A stretch of 64,000 nucleotides of DNA from Portulaca oleracea (GCA_029582165.1 CM055885.1:12646729-12710728), one strand, 5' to 3'. Shown: positions 1-11,470, numbered from the stretch's first letter. Notes: generated from the sequence alone by a model not told the origin. Program-made: numbers and translations.

Positions 1-1
1 G

Positions 2-949
2 CTCCTTACTTGCCAGGCTAGGGCAGACATTGGTGTTTTTGGCTCACATCAGCGGTACTTTGACCCTAAGCGTACCAAGGACAGGGATTTTTGCAATCCC
101 GTTGTTCGATATCTCCATCGGTTGATCACCAACTCGGTGGTCGGACGCGATGAGAGGAAAAACAATGTCCGTAAGGCGGACCTTTTCATTATCTTCAACG
201 CCCTACTCAGACATCATGTCAACACGGCCTCGGTAATACTTCACCAGTTCCATGAGATCTCGCGAGCGACCTGAAAGTACACAATCGACATGGGTCACAT
301 CATCTCATACATTGTGAACCGATGTGGCTTCGGGCCGTATATGAAGAGGGCAAACCCACACTTTGAATGTCAGCCTTTGGACGAGGTTCGACTAATCAAT
401 ATAAATATTTTTACACAAGGTCGATTGCTCGTCCACGACGTGCATGACACCAAACCCAAGCGCCAAACCGAATTTGATTTTCGGAGGAACGCGGCTCGCC
501 TTGATGTTAGGGATCGGACCACATGGTCCTGCGAGCCCCATAGTGCTGTCGTGCTCCAAGGCGACCCCTTTGGTGCTGAGAATGAGGACAAGGGGAGCCC
601 TCTAGGGAGTGAGGAGGAAGAAGAAGAGGAGGATGAGGAAGAGGAAGAGGAAGGAGAAGAGGAGCAAGCACATGCACAATCCGGCATAGGTTCGGTGGAC
701 TTCTCAGCTATGTCCACCCAACTCAACAACATTTACGCCAGAATTCAGGACATCTGCGCCCTCCAGCAGCAAGATCATGCCATCCTAGAGAACCTCCAAG
801 CCCGGGTGCAACAACATGACGAGATCCTCAACAACCTCCACTACTGTTATTATAGCGGAGGCTGCCAACGCCCACCATATGGATGGTTCCCGCCCACCGG
901 CTACTACCCATCGGATCTACCCCCTCCGGGGGGTTTCGGTCATCAATGA
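2..949 (+). pseudogene. Athila-type retrotransposon extra ORF, 3' part, with one nonsense codon
   Basis: An open frame enters from the left edge and ends at a stop at 947-949, interrupted only by TGA at 272-274. The part before the TGA resembles the middle of the extra (env-position, Athila ORF1-like) protein at 61000-62322: the spacing of an NP..R segment, an N-V-rich segment, a histidine-containing helix and an I..G.IV. segment is shared. The C-terminal part has a long Glu-rich run (nt 607-665), then a Gln/Leu-rich stretch with coiled-coil character and a Pro/Gly/Tyr-rich tail. Its place upstream of a long noncoding tail and an LTR fits the 3' gene of an Athila element. The function of this protein family is not established. 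The window starts inside the gene, so its true start is not visible. Confidence 0.75.
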
Positions 950-1733
950 TTGTAAGAACTTCCCCCCCCCCCCTAATCTCTTTAGTTGAAATAGTGCTTC
1001 TTTTTGCATGGCAATTGTGGGGGGGGCTATTTGTGTTGGTCGGATGGGTAATGAGTCTTATTATGGGATGTGCGAGTCTTCCTCTTCCCCCAGTATTCAA
1101 GGTTTCTGTCAGCTGAGTCTACAATTTCACCTCTCTGTGATTGTTTGGTTTGTATTGGTGTGTCATAGTCCGCATTTTCTCAAGTGCGCGACTTTTGTGG
1201 AGTTGTTTTAGCCAGCTTTTGCTCAACAACATTGAGCATTAAGCCGATCGTATCCCAGGCAATGTACTTTTTGTAAATATTTTTTTTTCTTTTCTTTAGT
1301 TCCCCTTTAGCTTAGTTTTTAGTTTTCTCTCTTTTAGTTTGCTTTTTAGTAAGTCTTAGTTTGTTTTGCTTTGTGGTTTGTTTCTTTTTCCCTTATTTTT
1401 GCTTCATTTTAGTTAGATGTACATATTCATGCATGCCGGTTTCTTTTTACCTAACCGTTTTCCTTCTTTGTCCCCCGTTGGTTCGGTGTTCACTTATGCA
1501 TTTAGGGCGCCTCTCGATAAGCCCGTTCCTTTTCCCTTTTTAGCTTTTCTTTCTTGCTTCTTATTTTCTCCTGCATGCATGGTTTTTCTCTTTTGGTGGC
1601 GAACCCCTTTGCGTGTGCTTGTTGGGATTTTGGTTGTTGGAGCCGTGTGGGCTCGGGTGGCCACCGCTTTCTTGTTGTTCTTTGTTGTTCCTTTTGTTGT
1701 TTTCTTGTTATTGTCATTCATGAGACACCCTCT

Positions 1734-1774
1734 CCACAATGAGGACATTGTGGATTTTAAGTTGGGGGGGGGGG
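1734..1774 (+). other. Hairpin with GAGGAC loop followed by an 11-G tract
   Basis: CCACAAT (1734-1740) and ATTGTGG (1747-1753) are perfect complements around the loop GAGGAC. After ten bases comes an uninterrupted run of G at 1764-1774. An equivalent module with a different stem but the same loop lies at 62373-62409 in the other Athila element, and a related one at 2912-2948. The purine tract could serve as an additional polypurine tract; that is inference. Confidence 0.7.
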
Positions 1775-2911
1775 ATTTCTCTTTGTATATAGGGTAGTTC
1801 ACCTAGTTTTGAGCCTTTGATTTTGATTTCCATAGTTTTTGTTAAAATTTGAAAACTTTTGTGTGAAAAAGGAGAAAAAAGGGAGTGAAAAATCTTTAAA
1901 GTTTTTTGTTTTTCTTTTGTTTTTGCTTTGTTTTTAGGGAAAGTGTAGCCAATGCTTCGAAAACCTTCTTAATCTCCTTAAAAGCAACCCATATGAGCAT
2001 TATCAAACCTTAGTTCAAGTATTGTCATGACTCATTTGTATAGATTCCCTTCGTTAAATTCTTAATAAGATCCTTGATTCTTTCACGTTCTTCTTGAAAC
2101 TGTAAGACTTTAGTGGATCATTTCCAAGCTTGTTGGAAAAGTGAAAGCTAATTAAATTAATTAAATCGGAAACTGTAATGTTAAGTTAGTCTACCTACAT
2201 GGGTTGGTATTAGCGGCGCGGCGCTATTACCCCTTAAGCACTTCATTTTCGTAATGATGAGGCGTATGGAGTAGCCCATGTTGGGAGGGTAAACCCCGTT
2301 ATGGGCCGTTCAACTCCCAAAAAAACTAACACCAATCTCGTTGAGCTTTCTCAAGCCAACGCAAATTAATGAATCGTAATAATTGTGAATTTTTTCCTTG
2401 CATTTCCTGCGGCCCTCACCAAGCCAAGGGCGACATAAGCGAGGGAGGACGACGCTTAAATAATCTTTGCTTTGATACAAGCTTGGAATGTGATTTGCTC
2501 TAGATCAATCAGAATTGAGTGGAATAACACTTGCACTTGAGCACATATGGTCCTGTTTCGTAGGAGATGTTGGGAATCAAATACCTTAAAGATTGGCAAT
2601 GTCTTGAATTAAGTGATTTGGTATGCTCATAATGGTACCTTTTGGTTGATTAGTATCGTTTTCCTTGCGGCGATTGCATGACTCTTAGAACAAGCAGCGT
2701 TTCTTTTCTTTCTTTTCAAACTTGTTTTGTTTTTCACTTTCCCTCTCTCTTTTTCTTTGGCTTTTGTGGGTATAGCTTCTATAAACCCTCACGAGACCTT
2801 CCTCATCCACCTGGGCTGCCGGGGGTTTAAAGGGCTTGGTGCATACGCTAAATGCATCCGTTGTCTCCCACGTAAGTGGAGTAGTTGTTTAGATAATTTC
2901 TTTTATTGTGT

Positions 2912-2948
2912 TTTTGCTTGGGACGAGCAAAATCCTAAGTGTGGGGAG
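2912..2948 (+). other. Hairpin plus polypurine tract at the 3' LTR boundary
   Basis: TTTTGCT (2912-2918) and AGCAAAA (2926-2932) pair perfectly around a loop containing GGGAC. This is followed by CCTAAGTGTGGGGAG, which ends exactly where the LTR begins with TG at 2949. A purine-rich tract just before the LTR is the expected plus-strand priming site of an LTR retrotransposon. The nearby CCTAAG (2934-2939) can also pair with CTTAGG at 2951-2956 across the junction. Confidence 0.7.
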
Positions 2949-3199
2949 TGCTTAGGCTCGTTTTTTAGCCTAAGTGTTACTCCATTTACTTAGAATTTTT
3001 GTTCATTACCTGCCTTAATAAATGTCCCTTATCCGTTTTTCTACTAGTTTTTATGAAGGTTAGTTTGAACCCGAAGCATGGGAAATGCCGAGTCGTTGAT
3101 GCCAAGAACCCCAGCTCGGGAGTTCAAGGAAGCAGCCCCAGGATCCTGGAGGCCACCCTCGTCCTAAAGGCCAAAAAGAAGCCAAGGCAAGCCCAGGAG

Positions 3200-4420
3200 G
3201 TCACGGTCGTTACCCCCAAGGGTAATGCCCGTGACCAAGGAAGGGAATCAAGGAAAAAAGCAAACCCAGGAGGTCATGGGTATTTGTAGTTCCCGTGACC
3301 AAATTATGGAGATTAATTGCCAAAACGCCGAGAGCTGTCACGGTCGTTACCCCCTAAGGGTAGCGCCCGTGACCCTGCTGAGCTGATTTCCTGGATGATG
3401 TATATTTGATATTCATATACATCAAGGTTATGAAAGAAGACATCAAATATACATCATGGGAGCCAAATACTTGTTTACATGGAAAAGGAGCTTCATTCCC
3501 TCAAGTCTCTCTCACGTTTGAATGGCTTCATCAAGGATAGCTCGGTAATTTGCTCCATATCTCAAGAACCATGAAGATATTGTGAAAGTCATCCTAGGGT
3601 CAATTGTTCTACATCAAAGGAGCTTCACAATGGTTTTTGAATCTTGAAGTTTGGTGAAGAAATGAGCAAGTTATCATTGTTTTAATCTAGCTTATGTACA
3701 TTTGTTTCTTTATGATGTCACATTTGTATTAGATGATGTAAGCTAGAATCACTTGTAATTCTTTCATATCACACGCCTAAAGGGTTCTCATTTACTATAA
3801 ATAGACCCCTTGGGTGCCTTGTAAACACATCTCATTCAATATATCAAATACAAAGTGAACACATGATGTTGTTTTCTCTCTAGCTTTTGTGCTAGTTCTT
3901 TTCGTTTCTCTTAAGGGAGTTTCGAATATATCTCTACTTCTAGCCTTGGGTTGGCATCCCTTGGTGGTGAAAGGTAGAATTGAAGAGTTCCTTGAGGTGG
4001 TGTGCCTATATCCTCGTGGGAGTCTTCAACGCCATTATCAATTCTTTCGTTCATACAATCGTTCATTTATCCATTCGATCATCATTCATTCATCAAGCAT
4101 TCATCAAGCAACATTCAAACATTCAATCATCAATCGTCCATCATCATCTTGGTAAACGAATTCCATCATTCTTTTCGTTTTCCATCTCTTTTCATTGAGT
4201 TTAGTTGATCCTTAAGAACTTAGAGAAGAAGATTTTTATCTTTGTTCATAAAGATCCTGATTTCCATGTGTAATGACATCTCTTTGATCCCATTATGCAT
4301 CACTGGAGGTAGCGGGCATGACGTCCGGTGGTAGCGCCCGCTACCACAGCGAAGAACTGAAGTCCAAGATTTTGAAATCGCCTGGTCACGGGCGTGACGA
4401 CTAGGGGTAGCGCCCGTGAC
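3200..4420 (+). repeat. Four GC-rich inverted repeats in the LTR
   Basis: Four self-complementary blocks lie at 3200-3235, 3337-3374, 4308-4345 and 4385-4420. Each starts and ends with complementary arms: GTCACGG...CCGTGAC in three, and GGTAGCGGGC...GCCCGCTACC, a perfect 10-bp stem, in the third. The fourth has a perfect 10-bp stem, GTCACGGGCG with CGCCCGTGAC. Without the nested solo LTR the four are spaced about 60-140 bp apart. They end roughly 60 bp before a TATA-like sequence, in otherwise AT-rich DNA. Confidence 0.75.
3396..4302 (+). mobile_element. Solo LTR, 907 bp, with 5-bp target duplication
   Basis: The segment starts TGATG and ends CATCA, a perfect 5-bp terminal inverted repeat. 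It is flanked on both sides by CTGGA (3391-3395 and 4303-4307). Its first 16 bases are repeated in inverted form at 3441-3456 with one mismatch, giving a terminal hairpin. A TATA-like CTATAAATAG lies at about 3795-3804. No internal coding region is present, so this is a solo LTR left by LTR-LTR recombination. It sits inside the Athila LTR and is therefore younger than it. Confidence 0.85.
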
Positions 4421-4482
4421 GACCCTGACTATTGGAAATTTAGGGCCAAAACGACTGTGTTTTATGTAACTTTTCCCTAATG

Positions 4483-4490
4483 TATATAAA
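4483..4490 (+). promoter_or_regulatory. TATA box of the Athila-type LTR
   Basis: TATATAAA lies about 60 bp after the last GC-rich hairpin block, where an LTR promoter is expected. This is a motif call only. Confidence 0.4.
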
Positions 4491-4683
4491 CTCGGTCCAA
4501 ATCTAAACCTAGCAGCTTTTTATTACTGTTCACCCTTTCCTTTTTGGAGCTACTTAGCACCATTTTCTAGGTAGATTCTCCTTTCAATTTCCTCACAAAC
4601 ACTTCATTTATTGTATTTGGGTTCGGCTTATTTCATTGAAGAGTATTTATTTTGAAGACTTTTTATTGAAGCTTTGGATTTCT

Positions 4684-4706
4684 TATTATTATTATTATTA
4701 TTATTA
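4684..4706. repeat. (TTA)n microsatellite
   Basis: A perfect trinucleotide run of about 23 bases lies in the transcribed part of the LTR. Confidence 0.9.
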
Positions 4707-5465
4707 TCTTCATAGTCCTTATTTGGGTAAGTTTCCTTCTTTTATTACTTGCTTTAATTAGTTCTTTGTGATTGTTCTTGTTGTGTTTCTTTGCTTAATA
4801 TCATGATTAGGTTTCTTGTTTTAGCTTGGTTAGTTTTAATGTTAGTTAACTAACGTGATTAGTGGCTAGTTTCCTTGGGGTTTAGGGGGAGGTTTAGCCC
4901 CTAATGGGATCTCTTTTCTAAGGTTGGGTCTAGTTAAGGCATTAGGCCATGTTTTATGAGGTTTTCATCCAAAAACTTTTTTGATTGTGGGGTTTAGTAC
5001 GTAGTGGAGACCCACTAAACCTATTCAAACACGATCTTTATGGTGATTGGATGGATATTCGAATGCCTCCTCATTCATTTAGTGGAGAAGTTCGGATAGG
5101 GTGATTTGCATTTTAAGCATTTTAGTGAGTCCTCATTCATTTACTGGACGAACCTTTAGGGCTAAATTCGGGTATACCTCGGGAGAGGCCCCGAAGTGGC
5201 CTTTTATTGCAATAACTCAACTTCTATCTTGGCTTAGTATCATAATTGGAACCTCTTTGTGTTAGGGTGACTATTAGGAGGCGAAGACCTACCCTTGAGC
5301 CCCTTTTTCTCTAATTTTACCTGATAATCTGTCTTTGTTCCCTCTTTCCCTTCATAATCGTTTTGTTTACCTTAAATTAGGCGAAAGTAGTGAAAGTTTT
5401 GATAAAAAGAACCTTGCTCCCTGTGGATACGATATACAAACCCGCACTGTGTTGCGAGTGAACAG

Positions 5466-6635
5466 GACTTGGCAACAATTTGGTAGCATCACTCTATCTC
5501 CCATCTCCTTTTACGTCTCCTTCAACAATGGTATTAAGCAAGGTATCCTAGAAATTACACTGATGTGTCCTTCCTCAATTAAGCATGAATCTCAACTATC
5601 AACCTTGGGATCTTGAAAGGCTCATTGGGGTTCTTAAGGTGTCTTGGTCGTATAGGAAAAGTGATCCAAGGGTCAAAAGGTTTTCGAAAGGTCCTTTGTC
5701 GGGTAAGGATTGTGGTAGTTCATCAGAGAGTTTTTCTACCCTTGTGAGGACCAACAAGCCACTAGTCAGTACAAGGTCCTTGGTCGTATCAAGGATCTTC
5801 AAAAACAAGAGCCTTAAGGACAGAAGCTTAGGTTGGTGGGTTATGGGGGTTAGCTCTTTTTTAGAGGGTGGTAATGTGGAGATAAATGGGTATGGATAGT
5901 AGGTTTAGAAACTCTCCTTGTAGAATATGTACTTATTTGGTATGAGGGGTTTTTGTGGCGCTTTTGGGTTGTTTTGTGGTCTATGGACAGTGGGGTTTAA
6001 GTAGTTGGGTGATGGTAGGATAAAAGACAAACCAAGATTGGTTGAGAGTGTCCAAATCAGTGATAGACAATCACGGGGACCTCGAGATAGAATTGTTGAC
6101 AATTTGAGCGAAAGGGTATGCAACATGAGTGCTTCTCTTGCGAAACATGGTGAAGGTAGGACACACCAATATGCCATTTAGCAGAACCTCTACAACACAA
6201 AGCCAATGCATACTCTTTATCATATAGCATGTGATCAAGGACTTAATTACACTCCAAACTAAACCACAACAAACATCATCAAAGCTCACAAAATCACGAT
6301 AATGTGACTTCACTTCTATTCTCGATCTTGACTTATCTAAGGTTGCGTAATCATGACATCCTTCTCCACACAACACCAAGGCATTCAAAATTTCATAAAA
6401 CATGCACTAATGAATCTCCTAACAGACCAAAATATTCCCAAGTATATTCCATTCATGCCCAAAATAAAGTGGCAAGGAAACTCTTGAGATCCTATACCTT
6501 GACCAAAATATTTGACACCAACTAGCTTAAAAGGGACCAAGGCTGGAAAATCTGCATCATCAATAGAGACAATGTGCTCATGAATTGAACTTGGTTGGGG
6601 CTTAGTATTCCATTCATCACATATTGACCTCATTC
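5466..6635. other. Unrecognised stretch with minus-strand coding debris
   Basis: No gene could be supported. A 104-codon plus-strand frame (5585-5899) has no recognisable motif. On the minus strand, frames at 5905-6177, 6071-6403 and about 6385-6640 have a protein-like composition but are broken and unrecognised. The minus-strand coding character continues beyond the solo LTR at 8331-9180, so the solo LTR probably landed in an older decayed element. Confidence 0.4.
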
Positions 6636-6640
6636 GCTTC

Positions 6641-8325
6641 TGTAGACACCGGGTTTTGACACATAAAACATATAGCATATATATATAGCAAGAAGCAGAA
6701 ATAAAGAAGAAGCCGGAAGATAAAAGCCTAAGTACGTGCACCTCACATGTACAAGCTCACCTAAAAGATGCATGCATGATCACATGCACATTTTTATAAA
6801 AGCCAAGTCATGCAAGCCATATGCAAGCTCTGCGCAAAGAGGTCGGAGGTTCGAAACCTCACAAAAACATTAGAAAAACACTTTATAGAGGCCACCAAAA
6901 ACACAATTACCGTCCAAGTGTGAACCACCAATTCTCGAGGCAGACATATTCACACCCTCACCATCCAATGATGCATGGATGGAGGGAGATTCATCCTCCC
7001 TCTGTGGACGACCGACCAGCCTTAAAGGCGGCCACACGTGGTTCATTCAACACGTGTTACCGACCACCTTCATACAGCCCCCTTGCCACCCTTGTTTTCT
7101 GTGTTGGTTGACTGTCTATGCCGAGAATACATACATGTATGCATCTCCTACTCCCCCCTTCCCCTATAAATACTACTCCTCTCAAAGCCAAAGACAACAT
7201 CTTTCATTCATTCACACAACTCAACATCTCACTCAATCCTCACTCACTAATTCACTCCATCTCTTATTCTATCTCCCTCTCTCTCAATCTCCTATTCATT
7301 CTCCATTCTATTATTATCTCTAATTCTATCATTCTATTACATTCTTATCATCATCATCTACATTTCCCTACCATCTTAATCCTCTAATCTCAATCCATAT
7401 TCAACTATCCTCATTCTGACATAAACTCCACCAAAAAGCACCACAAAAAGCCTATCCTAAACTTCCTAATAACCTACAAAAAGACCCGTTTCATCCACCT
7501 CTTTTCTACCTCTTTTCCATTCATTTTTTGGCATCTTGATAGGAGTCATCTAAGGGTACCAAAAGGAGCATCTTCAAGCAACTACAAAAGCTAGGCAAGG
7601 CCTCTTCTTCAAACAACACAATGTAAGCTTTAAAGTTTTCTCTTTCCTGTAAATAAGTGTTGTATTTGTACATATTTTTCTTTTTATTTTCATCTTTTAT
7701 GATTCAATGAAATAATTCTATAAAGTATATTTATCTCTCTTCCAAACTTTATCAAAAGCACACTTAAAACTTTTAGTAGAGTCTTTCCTTTTGTGAGAGG
7801 CGAACTCTTTAGGTTTCTACCTTTCGAGTTCGTAGCCTTACCCCTGGATCCATTCTTGGTTTTCGCAAGCGGAGTCTTTCTTGTTTTCTTTTCTAGTTTT
7901 TCTTGGCTTTTCTCTTTAAAAAGTCGGGTGGTGACTCCCATTTCGAACCAAAACACATCGGAGATTGCATAAATTGTGATAAATGGTTTTACAATGTATC
8001 GATGCAACTTTAAGGTTTTCTTTGTATATTTCTTAATAATATTTGCATAAATCACTTTCTTCCGAGCCTAACAGTTTAACGAGTAACTTGGGTTAAATTT
8101 AGAAGAGTTTGGAACAAGTGGATGTTCACTCTTAAAAGTTTAATTCAATGACTCATGAAATGCACAAAGTAAAGGGAAAGTGATTTTACAAACTATTATT
8201 CCTAAAATGTATGATTAATCCCTTAAAGAGTTTTCAAAGGTTCAAACCCCAGCACAGATCACTAAATCACACCCCCAATCCGCGTGGACATTCGGAAGCC
8301 CGAACGACGCGGAAAAATGTCCATA
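6641..8325 (+). mobile_element. Solo LTR of a Tat-type element, 1,685 bp, with 5-bp target duplication
   Basis: It begins TGTAGACACCGGGTTTTGAC and ends TGTCCATA, close to the expected inverted end TGTCTACA. GCTTC is duplicated at 6636-6640 and 8326-8330. Start, TATA region, a GTAGAGTCT segment, a CTTACCCC segment and a TGCATAAATCA segment also occur in the same order in the LTR beginning at 42578, so both belong to one family. No polypurine tract precedes it and no coding region follows, which fits a solo LTR. The family-typical TGTAGACA start suggests a Tat/Retand-type Ty3/gypsy element. Confidence 0.85.
7164..7173 (+). promoter_or_regulatory. TATA box of the Tat-type solo LTR
   Basis: CTATAAATAC lies about 520 bp into the LTR. 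The identical decamer occurs at 43462-43471 in the sister LTR, in a matching pyrimidine-rich context. Confidence 0.6.
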
Positions 8326-8330
8326 GCTTC

Positions 8331-9180
8331 CACCTCTTTTACTTTGTCTTCTTGTCTCCTCCAAGTTCACCTACAGAAATGACGTTGGTTGTAAATCAAC
8401 CAACTCAACATTGAAGCCTCTTGAAGCTTCATTCTCCTATTTTATTCTTATAGAACCCAAAGATTCCATGACATCTACTATCTCAAACCAGGGTTGAGAC
8501 TTTGCCAATGTCACTGGTTGATTGAATCCCGAGGTTGTTGACTGTGTCAAGGACAGACAATCATCAACCTCCAGTTCAGTAGGCTTGAGAGGAATTTTGG
8601 CAATGGACTCCTCTACTCTATGAACCTCAAAGCTCATTTTAGAAGTCTATTCAGTATATTCACTTTCATTAAAGCTTAGAGGAGATCAAGATCAACCTCT
8701 TGCTCCTCCTGACTTTGAACCTCAATAGGCTCATCAAGGGCCTTGGAATCTTCTTCAATGTCATAAAATTTACGAGGGAGATCAAGGTTGATCTCTGGTT
8801 CCTCTTAAAATTGATGTTCATCCTCGTGAACAAAGGGTGGTTCACGTGCCTTCTTTAAATCAATGGCAAATTGATGGAAAGTTATCTCGGATTGTTGCAC
8901 CTTGAGATCAAAAAGAACAAACTCGTGTTTCAACCTTAAAAATTTACTTTTTCTTCCTCTTCAATAGACTTGAACTTCCAATTCTTCTTCGAAACCTTTT
9001 TTAAAGGCATCTTGAATAGGAATGCCAATTTTTATTTCTTTTTTTTTTTTTTGTGGACTAGGATATGTGTTTGGGATAAGGGTTGTGTTCGGGCTTGATG
9101 AAATGTCCCATGGAAATGAAACTTGCTTTGGTACCAAACATAATGTATTTCTCGGCTGAGGAGAAGCAACCATGGATGAA
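8331..9180 (-). pseudogene. Decayed minus-strand coding sequence, unrecognised
   Basis: Minus-strand frames at 8437-8637 and 8961-9173, with stop-broken sequence between them, read as acidic, protein-like text: Glu/Asp-rich with a repeated E-x-D-L-D-L pattern. No start, intron pattern or family motif could be identified. The setting points to an old retrotransposon gag-like region, but this is inference. Confidence 0.35.
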
Positions 9181-10217
9181 GAAAATAACCAAGTCAGTCA
9201 AGGCAATTTAACTGACACTGATTAAGGTGGTTGATAGTTCTGGAAATCAGGAATTGTTAGAATACGAAAGGAGATGAACTCAACTCAGTAAATGAATTGA
9301 GAGTTGGACTCAAAGCTTTTATGGGTAAGAAATCAACATCATCAATTCTTCAAGGGTTCGATCAAACTTAACTTCAAGGATACAACCAAAGCGCCACCAC
9401 GAATCTCGGTTTGGACCTAAGAGATAATCACTCTAAGGAACCTACTTAGAGATAAAACACCTAGGGATGTGTGACCTCTTAATTATTCTCAAGGATACAC
9501 AAACACCACCATGAGAGCAACTAAGAACCTTAAATGATCACAACTCTACTTTGTCAAGGACAGAAATAACATTAAGGAATTTTGGGGGTTTAAAGGAGCA
9601 AAGCTCGACTCTCTTTTCCTTCATCTTTATTCTGATTTTACAAGAAACAAGGAAGGTTATTTACATGTAAGCATGCTACCAAAACCTTCCTTAGTCATTA
9701 GGAAAGGTTAAACTTGCTTAAAATTAATAGCCTTTGATTAATCCATTAATCATACATTACACGATAATTAAAATTCAAAAGTTGGCTGCCATTGGACTTT
9801 ACATACTAAGCTGCAAGTCTGCTTCACAATTGCCCAGAAAAGTAACCATAGTGGCTACTTTTCAGCTACCCAATAGGAAGCAAGGTGTCGCCCATATCAA
9901 GGTCCTTGTCGACCGAAACTTCCAAGGACATTTGATATCTTTTCCAAGTTGGTTGTAAATGCCACATACTATAGGAATGTCTTCCAAAAAGTCTTCTAAA
10001 ACTCATGCAATCTAATAAACAAACCCATGCTTTAAAACAAGTTTGTTCCGATTGTTGGCAGTGCAACTGTCAAGGTTCTTAGCAAGGACTGACTTAATAT
10101 GTCCTTGGAGACTTGATTTGCTTTATCGGATGTTCCATTGGCTTTGGATATTCTCAAGATAACTTCGTTCATGCACTTGATGACTTCCTTGATCGTGAGC
10201 TTGGTCTTCTAAGGATG
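9181..10217. other. AT-rich repeat debris, no gene seen
   Basis: This looks like old LTR or leader sequence on the minus strand, with short AC-rich runs like those at 45970-46100. No boundary or coding region could be fixed. The stretch 9734-10217 has fragmentary reading frames on both strands only. Confidence 0.35.
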
Positions 10218-10330
10218 AACCTCTACTACAGTTTCTTAGAGTTGAACTAGCCTTGGTATAACTAACTGAGTAACACTAGCCTTGGCCTTCTACATCGTTG
10301 GATCATTACATGACTTCTCTTCATCATGGA
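10218..10330. repeat. 113-bp direct repeat, left copy
   Basis: This block is repeated at 11358-11470 with five substitutions and no gaps. The two copies flank a 1,027-bp LTR-like segment. Read on the minus strand it continues the coding-like debris on either side. Confidence 0.9.
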
Positions 10331-11357
10331 GCGTTACCGATCGCGTGGAGGGAGATTGATTAGCTTGAGTGTGTGAATGAGAGCGATGATCAACACGAAC
10401 AAGGGCTTGAACACCCAAAGGAGGATATGACCTTGATCAAGGAGAGTCCACAACTCTAGGCCTCACCCCACCATGATTATCATAGGTAATCCACTAAATA
10501 ATCACTAAAAGAATGACTTGCTAACACCACCATTAACAAATGGATAAAGTAAGAACAAGATTTTGAGAGAGAAAACTAGGGGAAAACCCTAACATTGCAT
10601 TAGCAAATCATTCATCAACATAAGCTACCTTGGAAAATAAGCTAAACAATTATTTATACTAAGTAAAGAAAAAGACTAAACGCAGCGTTTAACCAAACAA
10701 ATCACGCGTCAAAACAGTCTTGTCGCAGGCGTTATGGCTATCGTCACGGACGTGATAACTTGGGCGAGCAGGGTCACAGGCGTGACCATTGGTTGTTGCG
10801 GGCGTGACGAAGCTTCCGAAACAAACAACAAAACTGTCGTGAGTCGTCATGGGTGTTACATCTGCGGGTAGCAGGCGTGACGATCTGGGCAGTTTTTTTG
10901 CCGACTTCAAATGTGCATAACTTCTTTATCCAGGCTCGTTTTAAGCCCCTAAGATATCGATGAAAATCTCTCGATGTGTACTTTAAGCTCCCAAAATTTG
11001 AGACTCATTAGAGTTGTATTGAAGGAGTTATGACCCAAAGAGTGAAGGCGCGTCCATTCCGACAACCCACGTTGACTCTTTTCCACTTATTCTTGCCGAA
11101 GGACTTCGAACCCTTCTAAAGGCCCGAATTAGGTTCCGATGAGGACCCGTAGCTCCACTCCCATGGTCCGGGGTCCCATTTGAAGTGGATACCACACCCG
11201 AGGCCGATCAACTCATGACTCCAAGGTCCCAGATCCACCTTAAAGTGTACTCCACACCCGACCCTGACGTCGTTTTCCTTGTATTTCATGGAAGGGTTGC
11301 GGGAAAGCTTGGTAACCATAAAAATCGAGACTATGACCCCAGCCCGGTACGCTCTAG
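10331..11357 (-). mobile_element. LTR-like segment between the 113-bp direct repeats
   Basis: Read on the minus strand it has the usual LTR layout. A GC-rich region with several GTCACG...CGTGAC-type motifs (10700-10900) is followed within about 50 bp by a TATA-like AGTATAAATAATT, then a T-rich leader. Its ends are not TG/CA. They are GCGTTACCG on the left and CGGTACGC near the right, an imperfect inverted repeat. The 113-bp flanking repeats are far longer than a normal 4-6 bp LTR target duplication, so the mechanism of insertion is unclear. Confidence 0.5.
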
Positions 11358-11470
11358 AACCTCTACCACAGTTTCTCAGAGTTGAACTAGCCTTGGTATA
11401 ACCAACTGAATAACACTAGCCTTGGCCTTCTACATCGTTGGATCTTTACATGACTTCTCTTCATCATGGA
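11358..11470. repeat. 113-bp direct repeat, right copy
   Basis: This copy matches 10218-10330 except at five positions, four of them transitions. On the minus strand it runs without a visible break into upstream coding-like debris at 11471-11700, so this copy appears to be in its original context. Confidence 0.9.

Larger units (their letters stand above)
950..2948 (+). other. Long 3' noncoding tail of the left Athila-type element
   Basis: About 2 kb without a convincing gene separates the extra ORF from the LTR. It is T-rich with C and G homopolymers (C-run near 962-972, G-run at 1764-1774). Short hydrophobic reading frames around 1361-1797 are by-products of T-richness. It contains two hairpin-plus-purine-tract modules listed separately. 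The same kind of tail follows the extra ORF of the right-hand Athila element at 62323-64000. Confidence 0.7.
2949..5465 (+). repeat. 3' LTR of the left Athila-type element (split by a solo LTR)
   Basis: It starts with TG directly after the polypurine tract. Its first bases form a hairpin (CTTAGGCT at 2951-2958 with AGCCTAAG at 2967-2974). It ends in a segment resembling the end of the Athila 5' LTR at 54061-54116 (a CCCTGTGG motif then an ATCGA/ATACGA-like run). Without the nested 907-bp solo LTR and its 5-bp duplication it is about 1.6 kb. The exact right end is uncertain (about 5460-5530) because the left half of the element lies outside the window. Confidence 0.6.

Noticed and set aside
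1361..1802. Hydrophobic frames resembling small membrane proteins on the plus strand
   Set aside because: They arise from T-rich noncoding sequence, overlap each other in several frames and lack supporting context.
3791..4250. A second promoter belonging to the Athila LTR
   Set aside because: The TATA-like sequence at 3795 lies inside the separately inserted solo LTR with its own target duplication.
7118..7387. Ser/His/Leu-rich frames in the solo LTR
   Set aside because: They come from CT-rich LTR leader sequence just after the TATA box, with no protein-like features.
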